This document shows, one piece after another, positions 44,688 to 55,926 of a stretch of DNA of 64,000 bases. Made by a program: the position numbers and the translations under genes. Source of the stretch: Fragum whitleyi (Eukaryota; Mollusca; Bivalvia; Cardiida; Cardiidae). The stretch's first letter is position 1; each line of letters opens with the position of its first letter. Location of the stretch: the NCBI GenBank assembly GCA_948146395.1, contig OX411547.1, positions 62,005,610-62,069,609 of the forward strand. The letters run 5' to 3'. Below the pieces are notes generated by a model, which was not told the origin of the DNA, made no database searches, and saw only the letters and a list, made by a program, of their open reading frames with translations.

Positions 44688-47600
44688 ATATAGGCTATGG
44701 GCCAGTAGGGTGATTCCTCCCCCCTCAGGGGGAATTTTCGGGACTATGATTTTTTGAAAGCCCAATGTCTACCAAGTATATCCTGAAAGTCTGCAACTTG
44801 GCGGTTGGGGCTTTTAGGAATTATTGAGGTCAAAGGTCACCCAGTGCACACTAATTTAAATAATAACCTTTAGTCAGAAATTTATATTTATTTTGTTGAT
44901 TCGATAATTTCTTTGGACCTTTTTCAACATAATTCAATACCCAAAATATTATTTCAAAGATTAAACACATTTGTGTGATTTTCAGAGAGGCTTTGGGCAA
45001 ATCAAAGCACTGAAAGTACCGAAAATCAACAATTTTCTTTGCAAATAAAGATTGTATCAATATTTAAAAAGATTTTTTCTGTCTTTAACAATATTTTCTT
45101 TTATTCTAAGCATGCTAAAGGATACCTTGAAGCCTACAAGCAAAGTTTATAAGACATTTCCTGCTTGAATTTTGTTCAAAAACTGATTAAAGCCATGTCA
45201 TGATCAAGTCAAAGCAATAACTATACTATTATTCATATTTCACAATTTGTCAATATATGTTTTTTATTTGATGTTAATTATATTTTAAATTACATAATTC
45301 TTAAAGGTAAATAAAGAAGAAAAGTCTCAGGGCATTTGAGCACATATCAGGTTTATTCTTAGCAAATCAAAGCACTGAAAGTACTGAAAACCGACATTTT
45401 TTGCTTATATAGATTTTACATGATTTTAATGTTTTTTCTGCTTCCTTTTCCAATAATTATATTAGTCTAGACATGCTGGAGGATACTTTTAAGCATATGA
45501 ACAAAGTTTTTTAACATTGCTTGCTTAAATGTGCCCAATATGTGATTACTATAATGGCCTGAGTATGCCAGTGTCATAACTATGCTAATATATATTAGTA
45601 AAACTTATTGTCATTAGATGCTTATAATTTGGACTGATCATATACAGCATGTAATCATTCAATAAAATACACAGTTACAAAAAAGGTTCAAGCCAACTGT
45701 AAACATATTGGTTAATTTTAGCTAATTAAAGCACTGAAAGTACCAAAATATGACTTTTTTTATTATAAAGGTTTTAACACAATATAAACAGGAATTTATT
45801 TTCCAATCCATTCAAATTTACTTATAATTGTTATACAATTGAATAATTTGAAACTATCATTTGTGCAATTTTTAGTTTTGCTTACCCTAGCTTTTCTCCA
45901 TAATTGATAAAAAAAAATCTGGTAAAGGGGAGCTATTGTGACAAATTCACTCCATTTGTTCAGAAATGTCTCACTCTTTTGCCAGCAATATTTGTTTTTT
46001 GGTTTGTACAATATTCTGAACGTCATGATTCAATTCAATGAACAGGTGATTCAAATTCATAAAAGGTTCAAGACATTTTTGAAGAGAACAGGCTTATTTG
46101 TTGAAATTCAAAGCACTGAAAGTACCGAAATATGATTTGCACATTATAATCTTGAATTTCTTTTTCAATTTACTTTTATTTCCTTATATAAATTACCCTA
46201 ATTGCATATCTCATCCCTTTGTCAGTAATGTAAGTTCTGTGGTTTGTTCAATATTTTGAACATCATGATTAAATCTAGTTAAAAAGTTATTCAGATTTGA
46301 ACTGATTTGTGTATATTTGTTTGATCCATTTTGTACAAAGCAATGTACCGAAAGCTTTGAAATGTGGCAAAAAAGTCTTCTACCAAGGATTTTTTTTCCA
46401 CTATGAAAATATCCTACATCAATTAGTGAAACAGATCAAAGAGGATTGACATAATACAATAAGCATTTTATGACTGGTTTTCATACACAAAATGGGCATC
46501 ATATCTAAATTGATATATAAATGGGTGCTAAATAGTAAACCATTCAATCTCTTAACATTATAACCTTATAGCGATACCAGTTGACATAGCTTAATGCTAA
46601 TTCAAACTGATGGTCATCACATATTCTTTTATAAGAGTGGTTTGTAAAATGATATTTGAATATGGTCAATGAATTTTCCTTCGTCTTAGAGAAAAGATAC
46701 ATCTAGAGTTTCTGTAAACATCTCTTTTCCAAAGCTTCTCTTTGTTTCCATAAAACTTCATGTTTTGTCTTAAGCCTGCAACAAGAACAAGAATTCTATT
46801 TTAACAAGGATTTCGTTTCACCAGTTTCAAAATATCAACAGTATTGCAACATAACCTTAGAGAATTTCATCAAAGTTTAAGTGATTGCTAATTTGCACTC
46901 AGTATGATCTATATTTATATATATATTAATGATATTATCAAAATTGGTAAGAAACAGAAAACAAACACTTATTTCAAATTCAAGTCATGGTGGACATCCT
47001 GGACGAGAGCTTTATCGTATTGTAATAGACCTTTTTACAGTATTTTGCATTCAAAATCTGGCAAGAAGAGAGTGTGGGGAGGCCACAAAAAATTATATTT
47101 GGAGTTTTAGATTTCACTATAGAATTTTTGAATGAACAAAAAGCCTAAAATATATATCTCATTCACACTTACCAAACTGAAAATGTTTATGCTCATCTTA
47201 CAAGATAATTTATTTCAGAAATTAAATAAACATGTCTTTGTTAGATTGAAGAGTAAATTGGGGTGATTAGTGTGCAATGTAAGCAAAAAAAACTTTATGC
47301 TAACAGTGCTTATGTCCACACACATTTTAAGAAAAACATGTGACTTTTAAAAAAAAAATGTTTGTGAGCTCTTTAATAAGTATCAATAGTATTAATTTAT
47401 AGCTGATGTAGTCATCATTTTGATCAGCTTCTATATAAATGATAATTGTCATGAAAAAGTTTCACAAAAGGATTCATATAAACTTAAATTTGAATACTGA
47501 TATTCAGTCTAGCTATGCAATTTACTGGACCTACCAGGCCCCTTGCTTTTTATCTGCTGGAAAGGGTGGTCATCTTCCAAAAATATTGGCTATATGCCTT

Positions 47601-49019
47601 AAGACAAAGAAACAAAATATGAATTTTCTGATGAAATGTTTTTACAAAAACAAATTTTGAGAAACAAAATAGCATTCAGTAGATCAGAAACAAGTTTGCA
47701 AAATGTAACAATGTGAATATCCTTTGGAAACGTAACTTTTCCATTAAGGTTTGAATATTGTAAATAATCAAGTCCACTTAATGGGCAAAGAGTTGGTTAG
47801 AAAGAATTCCATTTCACATTCAAGAAAGCCCATGGCCCCTTCTAGACTGACACAATTGTGATAACTGTTGTTAGACTAAAGAAAAATGGAATTGACTCTT
47901 AAGAGATAAAAATTTGGTCTCTTTTTTATCTTTGACATTCAGGGCTTTCAGTACTTTGATCTATAAAAAAAGTAATAGTTATGTGCTTTAAAGCTTAAAT
48001 CATTCAATATTTAAATGACAGTGAGTAACTGTTTTAATTATTAGAAATTGTGATTAAGTGCTTATGCAAACAAATAAACGCAAAATCTAGCTTTTGTCCC
48101 ATTTTATCTATACTTTCATTATACATACAAGTAAATCTATAATGCTTTTATATCTATATCTAAACTAATATAAAGCACAAGTACAGTGGACACAATCTGA
48201 CATCAACATGAACTTTTACAAGGAACACAAGATATAAAAAGAAGCAAAAGGGATGTTCCACTTTTAAGAATGAAAAAGCTTATTCCCTATGTTTGAACAT
48301 GTATATAAGCAAAGATATACAGTCATTTCAGTTCTTTGATTAAATCTATGAAGATGCAGTTTACTCTCAAAGCTGCCACAGTTGATACTTTCAATAGTTT
48401 TGAGTTGTTAAAGTTGCCCCAAAATGTATTTTATTCGTAGAAACTTAAAAAAACCAAGATTTCCTTTCAATTTATCTACGTAAATATATAATATTCATTT
48501 AAATACACTGGCTGACTTTAAGCTTTAAAACCAACAAATACAATAGAAATCAAATGACAAATGATACAAATTACCTTCAGGCAAATTATTGTTTAAGTTG
48601 ATGAGAAAATATAAGGAAAAAATCCTCCTTTGGTCTGAAATGGCCTATTGTCTATGGTTTAATCTCTTATATATGAACCGATTTCAGTACTTTCAGTACT
48701 TTGATTTCATTAAAAATTATCATAAAATTACCCTAAAATGAAATTTCCCAGCAGAAAAATATTTAGTGATCCATCTAGAACCATTTCCTGCTCAATTTCA
48801 TGAAAAGATAGTTGAATATACCATTTCAAATCCAGCTCATTTGTTCTTTCATAGAAAAAGTGCACTTGTTGACCTTTGACCTCAATAACTCCTAAAAGCC
48901 CCAACAGCCAAGTTGCAGACTTTCAGAATATACTCGTTAGACATTGGACTTTCAAAAAAACATAGTCCCGAAAATTCCCCCTGGGGAGGGGGGGAGGGGG
49001 GGTGTATACTGGCTCATAG
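44688..49019. mobile_element. 4.3-kb foldback element with 360-bp repeats in each arm
   Basis: Ends CTATGGGCCAGTAGGGTGAT (from 44695) and GTATACTGGCTCATAG (to 49019) are inverted. Similarity extends about 160 bp inward, through GGGGGAATTTTCGGGACTAT, GTCTGCAACTTGGCGGTTGG and GAGGTCAAAGGTCA. TCTAATAT at 44680-44687 and 49020-49027 is a candidate 8-bp target duplication, although seven extra bases (ATATAGG) precede the left terminus. Inside the left arm AAAGCACTGAAAGTACCGAA recurs at about 45007, 45367, 45727 and 46111, 360-385 bp apart. The right arm has the complement (TTTCAGTACTTTGAT) at about 47950, 48330 and 48690. The centre (46.4-47.9 kb) has only short frames without a recognised domain. 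Confidence 0.78.
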
Positions 49020-49079
49020 TCTAATATCTGTTTGAGTAGTAATTAAGAAATATAAAAACTTTTTTGTTTTAATTACATG

Positions 49080-50230
49080 TATAAGGTTAGGGTAAAGTGA
49101 AAGCCTACAAGCAGATCATGTTACCAATGGAATTTCTTTGTATCAAACATGAAGTTTTTCTTTAAAAGTCCACAAAAGGCCAAGATCAAGGTCAAATTGT
49201 GGAGGACCTTGGTCTCTGTAGAAGCCTATCACCTAGTTAGTATGTGTATGAAGTAATAATGTCCCTGAGTAAAGCTTTTAGAAAATATAAGCAAGGCTAA
49301 ATTTTTGGTTAAAGTTTTTCAGTTTAAGTTTTTCCAAGTCCATAAAAGGTCAAGGTCAAGGTCAAAATGTCAAGGCCCTTGGTTTCTGGTGAAAGCCTTT
49401 CATCTGGTGACTATGTATATGAAGTAATGATGTCCCTAGGTTAAAGCTTTCAGAAAATATAAGCAAGGTTAAAGGTTTTGGTAAAAGAATTTCAGTTAAA
49501 GTATTTCTAAGTTCATAGAAGGTCAAGGTCAAATTATCAAGGACCTTGATCTCTCACAAAAGCCTATCACCTAATGAGTATGTATATGAAGTAATGATGT
49601 CCCTAGGTTAAAGCATTCAGAAAATATAAGCAAGGTTAAAGTTTTTGGTTAAAGTTTACAGTTAAAGTTTTTCTAAGTCCACAAATGGTAAAGGTCAAGG
49701 TCAAATTGTGAAGGACCTTGGTCTCTGGTGAAAGCCTATCACCTGGTGAGTATATATATATATATATAAAGCTATGGTGTCCCTAGGTTAGAGCATTAAA
49801 AAAATACATGTAGGTTATAGTTTTGGGGTAAAGTTTTTTGGTTAAAGTTTTTTAGTTAAAGTTTTTTTAAGTCCACAAAGGATCAAGGTCAATGTCAAAT
49901 TGTCAAGGACCTTTGTCTATGGTGAAAGCCTATCACCTAATGAGTGTGCATATGAAGTAATGATGTCTGTAGTTAAAAGCTTACAGAAAATATAAGCAAG
50001 GTTAAAGGTTTTTTTTGGTTAAAGTTATTGGTTAAAGTTTTTGGTTAAAGTTTTTTTTTTGAAGGGTCAAGGTCACAGTCTAAAGGTCATTTCGACATGG
50101 ATGTTGGTCTCAAATGAAAGCCTATGCCCTAATGAGTGTTTTTGTAAAGAATAAAGCCTCTAGGATAAATATTGATAGAAATAAAAAACTTTAACCTAAT
50201 GCCGACGCGGACGCCGACATCCGAGGGTAT
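49080..50230 (+). repeat. Tandem array, about 165-180-bp units
   Basis: About five or six units share AAGGTCAAGGTCAAATTGT, GGACCTTGGTCTCTGGTGAA, AGCCTATCACCTRRTGAGTA, GAAGTAATGATGTCCCTAGG and AAAATATAAGCAAGGTTAAA, with TTTTGGTTAAAGTTTTT spacers that expand near 49810-50060. A (TA)n run interrupts at 49745-49768. Confidence 0.85.
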
Positions 50231-50905
50231 GACAATAGCTCTTCCGTGACTTTCGTCCCGGGCGAGCTAAAAAATAAATTAAACTTTACTTTTTAAAAAG
50301 TGTCTCTGGTTTTTCAAAAATGTCCCTAACTTTTTAGCTAGCTTGAGACATTTGTCCCATACTTTTTTCTTCCTCGCCAGAACACTGATTAACTACCATA
50401 TTTTTGGTATGAAGAAGAATAAATTCATCTATACTCTTTACATAATGCATTGAACCTCAAAACTGCACAAACTATCATAGATAAAGGAGCTTACAATAAA
50501 TTACAGAAATGAGCAAATAGCCCTTTCAGTGAAGAATTTGATGACAAAATCTTAAGAGACTTTCTTTGCCTTAATAACTCCTGAAATCAAAAATTCCCTG
50601 ACAGTCTTTTCAAAATTCCCTGACATTTCCCTGACTTTCGTCTGATTTTTCACATTTCCCTGACACTCAACAAAATTCCCTGACATTTCCCTGACTTTTT
50701 CAAAAATCCAGTTTTCCCTGACCTTTCCCTGACGCGTGGGAATTCTGTTGGGTCTCGCTAATTTCGTTTAAAAATGAGCCAAATTAGCTATATTATTACT
50801 TCCCTTTAAAAAAAATCTATCCATTGTCTTTCAATTGCATGCTAGCCAATATAATCTTTGAATCATTTGATCGATTATAATGAAGTTTTAAGGAATTCTG
50901 TTTAA

Positions 50906-51478
50906 TTTTGGGTCAGTTTTTTGAAGATTTCGGACATGTGCCGTCTTACATGTTATGTTGTTTTGGCTGTCTATGACGACCGGCTACAGCGCTTCCAGCA
51001 CCTTGATAATGCTATCATACATCCTCCAAAACAAAGATCAAAGATCAAATGTCTTTCTCACTGAGATGGCGCCTGAATGGTACACAAACCTGACATTTGT
51101 CACACGGATAGCACGAATATTGACATTTAATCAGGATAACTTTGACCCGTCTTCTTAAAATGTAACATAAATACCACATAGAGTCTGATGAATGTAAAGT
51201 TAACTTTTATTTCTTTGACGCGCTTCGGTGGTTTATCGAGGAATAACGGTAAATTATCATTTTGATAAACTCACTGCATAACCGGTGAATTCATAAAAAA
51301 ACCTTATCGTAACCCGCTGTCATTTATTTCACCATATCTGACTTTATATAAGCGGAGCCAAATACGTGACGGCACTATTAACGTTGCAAAGCAATCGAGT
51401 GCAAAATTAATCACGTGAATAATATTTGTCTAAAAAATAATATTTTGTTTCATTTTTACATTAAAGAAATAGCATAAT
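50906..51478. other. No gene recognised
   Basis: Contains a block similar to sequence near 36030-36120 (GAGATGGCGYCTRAATGGTAC, TTGACCCGTC); the 67-codon frame at 50955 has no domain. Confidence 0.45.
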
Positions 51479-52350
51479 TGTTGGAAGACGCAAATTTCAA
51501 GTCTCAATTCCCCCTTGTTCAGGAATTATTTCCCCTTGAACTTAGACAATTTTTCCTATTTGTTACCATGTACCATCATTTTTTTTCGTCGCAAACTCCT
51601 CCTTCAATTTTCATTCAATTGTAATGAAATATTATGCAAATATTGATAACAAGTTGAAGTTTTGCAAGACGTTAATTTCAAGTGTCAACTCCACCAGGTT
51701 CATGCCTTATCTCCCCTTGAACTTAAGACATTTTTTCCTATTTGTTACAATGTACTTATAATTCTGTGTCGCAAACTTCTCCTGCAATTTTCATTCAATA
51801 GTAATTTATCACATGTTGGAGTTGTGCAAGACACTAATTTCAAGTGTCAACTCCCCCAGGCTCAAGTGTTATCTCCCCTTGAATTTTGACATTTTTTCCT
51901 ATTTGTTACTATGTACTTATAATTTTGTATCTTAAACTCCTCCTGCCATTTTCATTCAATAGTCAACTCCCACAGGTTTATGAATTATCTCCCCTTGAAC
52001 TTAAGACGATTTTTCTCTTTGAACATATATTTTGTTTCCCAAATTCCTCCTTCAGTTTTCCTTTAATCAGTTTTCATGTAATACCTTTGAAAATTTGTAC
52101 AAACATTTACCACATAGGAATTTTTGCAAGACACAATTATGAGGTCCCAACTCCTCCTGGTTTAAGAATTATCTGCCCTTACACTTACTTCATTTTTTCT
52201 TTTTCGTTCACATATACTAGTAATTTTGTGTTACAAACTCCTCCTTTAGTTTTCCTTCAATAGCTTGAAAACATTTATCACATGTTTTTGTTTTGCAAGA
52301 CGCAATTTAGAGGTCTCAAATCCAAGAGTTATCTTTATATTTGAAGCATT
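51479..52350 (+). repeat. Tandem array, about 165-180-bp units
   Basis: Five to six units marked by TGCAAGACRCWAATTTCAAG, GTCAACTCCYCCAGGTT, TATCTCCCCTTGAACTTA, TTTTTCCTATTTGTTAC and AACTCCTCCTKCARTTTTC. One unit is internally deleted near 51960. The frames of 75, 125 and 67 codons here are periodic artefacts. Confidence 0.85.
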
Positions 52351-52394
52351 TTTTGCCTCTGCTGTCAAAGTATTTCATTCTCTGAAAGCACTTA

Positions 52395-52553
52395 AGTCAC
52401 ATTCAGTGACAAGCTCTAGTTTTGTTTATCTTGAACAAAATTTGGGATTTTTGATAACCTCCCTTTAATTTCAAATAAAACTCGCTCCACACACTCATTC
52501 AGTTTCATTCCAAAATTATTCCTCCTGTCAATTTCACGGTGTTCTTAACTGTA
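52395..52553 (-). mobile_element. MITE-A fragment
   Basis: TTGTTTATCTTGAACAAAAT, GATAACCTCCCTTTAATTTC, ACTCGCTCCACACACTCATT, ending CACGGTGTTCTTAACTGTA. The outer half is lost into the preceding tandem array. Confidence 0.75.
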
Positions 52554-52598
52554 AATATTCGCTTATTTAGATATATTACAAATGAAGTAGAACTATTA

Positions 52599-52852
52599 TG
52601 GGTCCCGAGCCCGAGTTTATTAAACTTTTCTTGTGCTCAACTGAGAATTTTCTCAAATTTTAGATTTAAATAAATGTATGAAAATATAAGATAATATTAA
52701 TAAGATGTTCTTTATAACAACTTTTCAATAATATCTTTTTAAAATACATTAAAATGGGTATTTAAACAGAATTTTTCTGCCTTAATCTCAAATTCAAATT
52801 TGGGCAAATTTTGAATTAAGAATGAGAAAAGTTTTATAACCACGGGCCCTGA
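52599..52852. mobile_element. FB-C foldback element just upstream of the PDE acceptor
   Basis: Left GGGTCCCGAGCCCGAGTTTA and TTAAACTTTTCTTG; right GAGAAAAGTTTTATAACC and ACGGGCCCTGA. It ends 31 bp before the exon, so the branch-point and pyrimidine-tract region lies at its very edge. Confidence 0.78.
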
Positions 52853-52883
52853 TCATACCTCGAGTTATTTATTTTATTTCCAG

Positions 52884-52973
52884 ATTTTGTCAGCCTACCT
52901 GTCATATTGTGGAATAGCCATCTATAATGCAAAAATATTCGAGGCGTACAGTAGTGAGTACGAGAGAAACAAG
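52884..52973 (+). CDS. PDE11-like: Next exon of the same phosphodiesterase (end of the GAF domain)
   Basis: Thirty codons between a TTTATTTCCAG acceptor and an AAG|GTAGG donor, both phase 0. The translation begins ILSAYLSYCGIAIYNAKIF and ends EAYSSEYERNK. This matches the last helix of a PDE5/6/11 GAF domain, where the family has YLxFCGIAIxNAQLF, and the linker helix towards the second GAF domain. It continues directly from FTKDDEK of the exon at 11666, with no residues missing. The 41-kb gap is therefore one intron and not a stretch holding unseen exons. An exon this short is easily missed by ORF scanning. The following exon (family pattern ALLE..NDLFEEQ) was looked for downstream to 64000 and not seen, so it probably lies beyond the window or in a stretch I misread. 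Confidence 0.87.
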
Positions 52974-53056
52974 GTAGGAAAATGTTAAAGTGTGTATTAC
53001 TGTCACATTATCAAAACAAGATTTGTTGATTTTTTTTTTATCTGCTTTGATATATA

Positions 53057-53276
53057 CAGGGATAATTCCAGGGATCATTTTTGGGCGAGATCTGTGTAAA
53101 TTTTTCATTTTTCTGCCAAAAATCTCATTCAAATTGGCTAAATGAGAGAAAAATCTCACAGCAAAATATATTTTAACAAAGGATTTAGTTCAATTTGCCT
53201 GAAAACTCAGTATTTCTCATAAGTTTTGACTGAATGAGATTTTTCGCACATGAAATTCTGAGCCAGAATTATCCCT
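53057..53276. mobile_element. Foldback element, AGGGATAATTCC ends
   Basis: AGGGATAATTCCAGG on the left and CCAGAATTATCCCT on the right, with inner pairs such as AAATCTCATTCA / TGAATGAGATTTTT. It begins 83 bp after the PDE donor at 52974. Confidence 0.75.
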
Positions 53277-53277
53277 C

Positions 53278-55579
53278 TACCTAATATCCTCTACCTACTT
53301 GTTCTCCACAAAAGGTCATCAAATTACGAAAATAAGTCTCTATATAACATTTGGTATGATAAATAATATTTGGTGAATGTAGGAGCATGTCGTAATGACG
53401 GTGTACAATTTTTTCGAGACTAATTCGCGTACTTATACTTAATATTAATGCCAAACAGATAAAATTTATTGTGATAAATTCAATTTCTACATTTAAAGGG
53501 GGCCCTCTCAAACACATAAAGCAAAATCATATGCAAACCCTAAATTGTTTATGGTGATTTGTTTTCTTATATGTTCTAGGATCGTGTATACTATGTCTAT
53601 CATACACAATTCATCTCTCGCATTTTCACCATCAAGAATTTGGTAGAATCGGGTTGGCACAACTACATGCATCAACGAGAGACGTTAATTCAGCAACGTC
53701 ACTTGTTTTGCATTTGTCTAAGAAATTTTCCAGGAAAATATCGTGATTTAAGCTCTGCAGCGAAGCTATATTAGAATAATCTGTCTTTTGTGTCCCATAC
53801 ATTGTATCGTAGACATGTTTTACTCTTACTTGGCAATATAGCTATTTACCGAATACTTGAATACAAGAGGTTGAATAAAAATGCACTATGTTGTTACATG
53901 AGTAAAACAGGACACTACCAGAGTTTATATTGTACAACGACGAGTCCAAGAAGAGCCTGTATCGCTACACCGAATTTTCTACTGGGCAAATTTTAACATT
54001 ATGTGAAATTAAGTGCAAATTACTGAAAAAGAGATGGTATATTATTGAAATTTACCTCATGTGGGTCACGTAGTAACCAAAATGTTGATAAAGTTTCATG
54101 AAAACCCAAACCATCAATGAGAAGATGCGTTTACAAGATTTGACGACTAATGAAATAAGATTTCTCCTGTTGATAGATATACACAATTATTAACAGACAT
54201 GCGACATAAATACTGCTCATTTTCAAGTTTTTTTTCAAAGTAAACATGCTAAAACTAAAGACGTGCTCTTATGAAGTAGAGGATTGTAAAAAAAAAAGCT
54301 CATTGCTGCGTGAAATAAATATATACCTCGAAAAATGGGGGATGGGTGGGGTGGGATGGGGGGGGGGGGCGACAGTGATCCAGTAATTGTGACGTCATTG
54401 CTTATTCTTCCAGCTTCTTCCATTTAATCATTCATTTAATAGATGAAGAGAATATTTGTTTATTTCATGGAGGTATGGCACAAAAACCCAATCGCACTAT
54501 TTAAATATGCGATGCGGGTTCATATACAAGTCTGATTATGTCATATCGTTATGAAAGCAATAAACACCCTTTTCATGGCTTGTTGAGAAATAAAATCAAT
54601 TTCTAGTCAAAGCAGAATACATAGATCTACATGGACATAACAAGAATTTAATTATTTATCAGGTGACAAAAGTTCAGAATGGTCTAAATTGAGAGCAGAT
54701 ATAGTTAACATATTTTAGTTGGTAAAAAAAAGATACTTTTCCTTTGAAGAAAATTATGTGGACAATGGAGACATTGCTCATAATAAGCATTTTTCTTATC
54801 TTTTTCTAAAAAGTGTTCATGTCAATAGAGGAAAGACAAGAAATACGTGTAAATAATCCAGGAAAAAACCTTGGTTATCGCGAACGATGTTTCCTAGAGT
54901 CTTTTTGATTTATGAGCAAATTCCGATTTGACATTACAAATTACCTTTCCCAAGTAGGACAATTGTTCCTAGAGACCTTTTAATCCGAGAAAACTCATTT
55001 ACATGAGAATAACGGAGACTTTGACCTCGAATCTTGCGCTCTAGTTAGAATTTACTTTTTGTGTGCGGAATTAAGCGGTACGGATTTGTCCAGAAATTTT
55101 TAGTATATTCATTAGATTAGTCAGAATCTATAATCATTTTTATTATTGGAAAAAGAACACAAAAGGGATTTGATTTCAAATAGTTTTCTTTTTATACACC
55201 AATTCCTAGAGGAATTGCATAAGTTTGTCAATACTCTACATTCATTTCTTACATATAACATGTACTTTTTACCTTTTTGATATTTAAAAGACTAAGATCA
55301 TGTTAAAAAAGTAGATTGATCAAGTACTTTTGCTAACCATTCATTATCTATTTTAAGAATAAAATTATCCGGGAAAAAATGAGAAAAAAAATCGTTTCAC
55401 AATTTCTGCTTAAAGACTGAGAATGATAAATATCATCAATTTTAAGTTATCGTCTTCAAGATCTTTTATTTTGAATAAATTGGGATTCTATCGTCTGGTA
55501 ATAATAAGAATTAAGTCAATCAAAAAATTCAAAGGAGTGAAGCCTGTTGTTGGTGCCCTGAAACCGTTTTAAGAAACTT
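53278..55579. other. No gene recognised (about 2.3 kb); G-rich tract at 54337-54370
   Basis: AT-rich PDE-intron or intergenic sequence. The stretch GGGGGATGGGTGGGGTGGGA followed by a long G run at 54337-54370 stands out. The open stretch after TTCTAG at 53570 does not resemble the next expected GAF segment. Confidence 0.45.
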
Positions 55580-55816
55580 GGGCCTGTTTTAATAAATATC
55601 TTACGATACTTTTTTCCGTAAGTCACAAATTAAAGTTTCTACAGTAGTTACTAATTGTGGAATGCTGCCATGCATCATTTCATTGGAATCGTCTTCTAAA
55701 GACGATTCCAATAAGATATTGCAAGGTAGAATCTAACAATGGATGAAAACACCAGATACGATTTGTGATTTTGACTAACGATTGATTCTTTCGTAAGAAA
55801 TTTAGTAAAACGGGCC
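55580..55816. mobile_element. FB-D foldback element
   Basis: GGGCCTGTTTTAATAAATAT on the left and AAATTTAGTAAAACGGGCC on the right. The perfect central hairpin GGAATCGTCTTCTAAAGACG(ATTCC) is intact. Best preserved of three copies. Confidence 0.83.
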
Positions 55817-55926
55817 TCTTTACCCCGCTTTGAAAGTACGCGTACGTTTTGTCACCCTGGGCATAGGATCGGTTATGTTAATTACAACATCAATATGTGT
55901 TTAACTTGCCCCAACAATTCCATACC

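Larger units (their letters stand above)
44572..50272 (+). mobile_element. AGCTC-type repeat element, split by a 4.3-kb foldback
   Basis: The left part 44572-44687 opens AACAAGAGTTGTCCGCGGAC and ACGTAGCTCGCCC. The right part, 49028-50272, contains the tandem array and closes GCCGACGCGGACGCCGACAT, then TTCGTCCCGGGCGAGCT. The plan matches the repeat at 165-576. Confidence 0.6.
42109..50751. mobile_element. Nested insertion bounded by TTCCCTGAC-repeat ends
   Basis: Left end CAGTTCCAGAATTCCCTGAC with further TTCCCTGAC repeats to 42183. Right end (50586-50751) has about nine TTCCCTGAC repeats and finishes GCGTGGGAATTCTGTTGGG. CAGAATTCCC and GGGAATTCTG form a 10-bp inverted pair at the extremes. 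The (A/T)TTCCCTGAC motif itself is in the same orientation at both ends. I cannot assign the class. It contains the inner insertions listed next. Confidence 0.5.
42010..50905 (+). mobile_element. MITE-A copy split by about 8.6 kb of nested insertions
   Basis: Left half 42010-42108: CTATTAAGAGCATCATCGGA, GAATGAATCTAGAATGAAAT, ACATAAAAGGGAA. Right half 50752-50905: TCTCGCTAATTTCGTTTAAA, AATTAGCTATATTATTACTT, CCCTTTAAAAA, AATCATTTGATCGATTATAA. The halves meet within the GGGAGGTAATCC...CGCTAATTT centre of the element. Confidence 0.65.
11822..52883 (+). other. 41-kb phase-0 intron of the PDE gene
   Basis: Runs from donor GTAGGA to the acceptor before 52884. The flanking GAF-domain codons are contiguous, which defines it as one intron. 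It is filled almost entirely with repeats: a tandem duplication, numerous MITE-A copies, SINEs, nested foldback elements and tandem arrays. No conserved coding exon of another gene was recognised within it on either strand. Confidence 0.8.

Noticed and set aside
51479..52350. CRISPR-like array of repeats
   Set aside because: Units of 165-180 bp are wholly repeated with no unique spacers, and the context is a eukaryotic intron. It is a tandem repeat.
53572..53754. Open stretch after a TTCTAG acceptor-like site, considered as the next PDE exon
   Set aside because: The translation (DRVYYVYHTQF...) does not match the expected linker/GAF sequence and has no clear donor.
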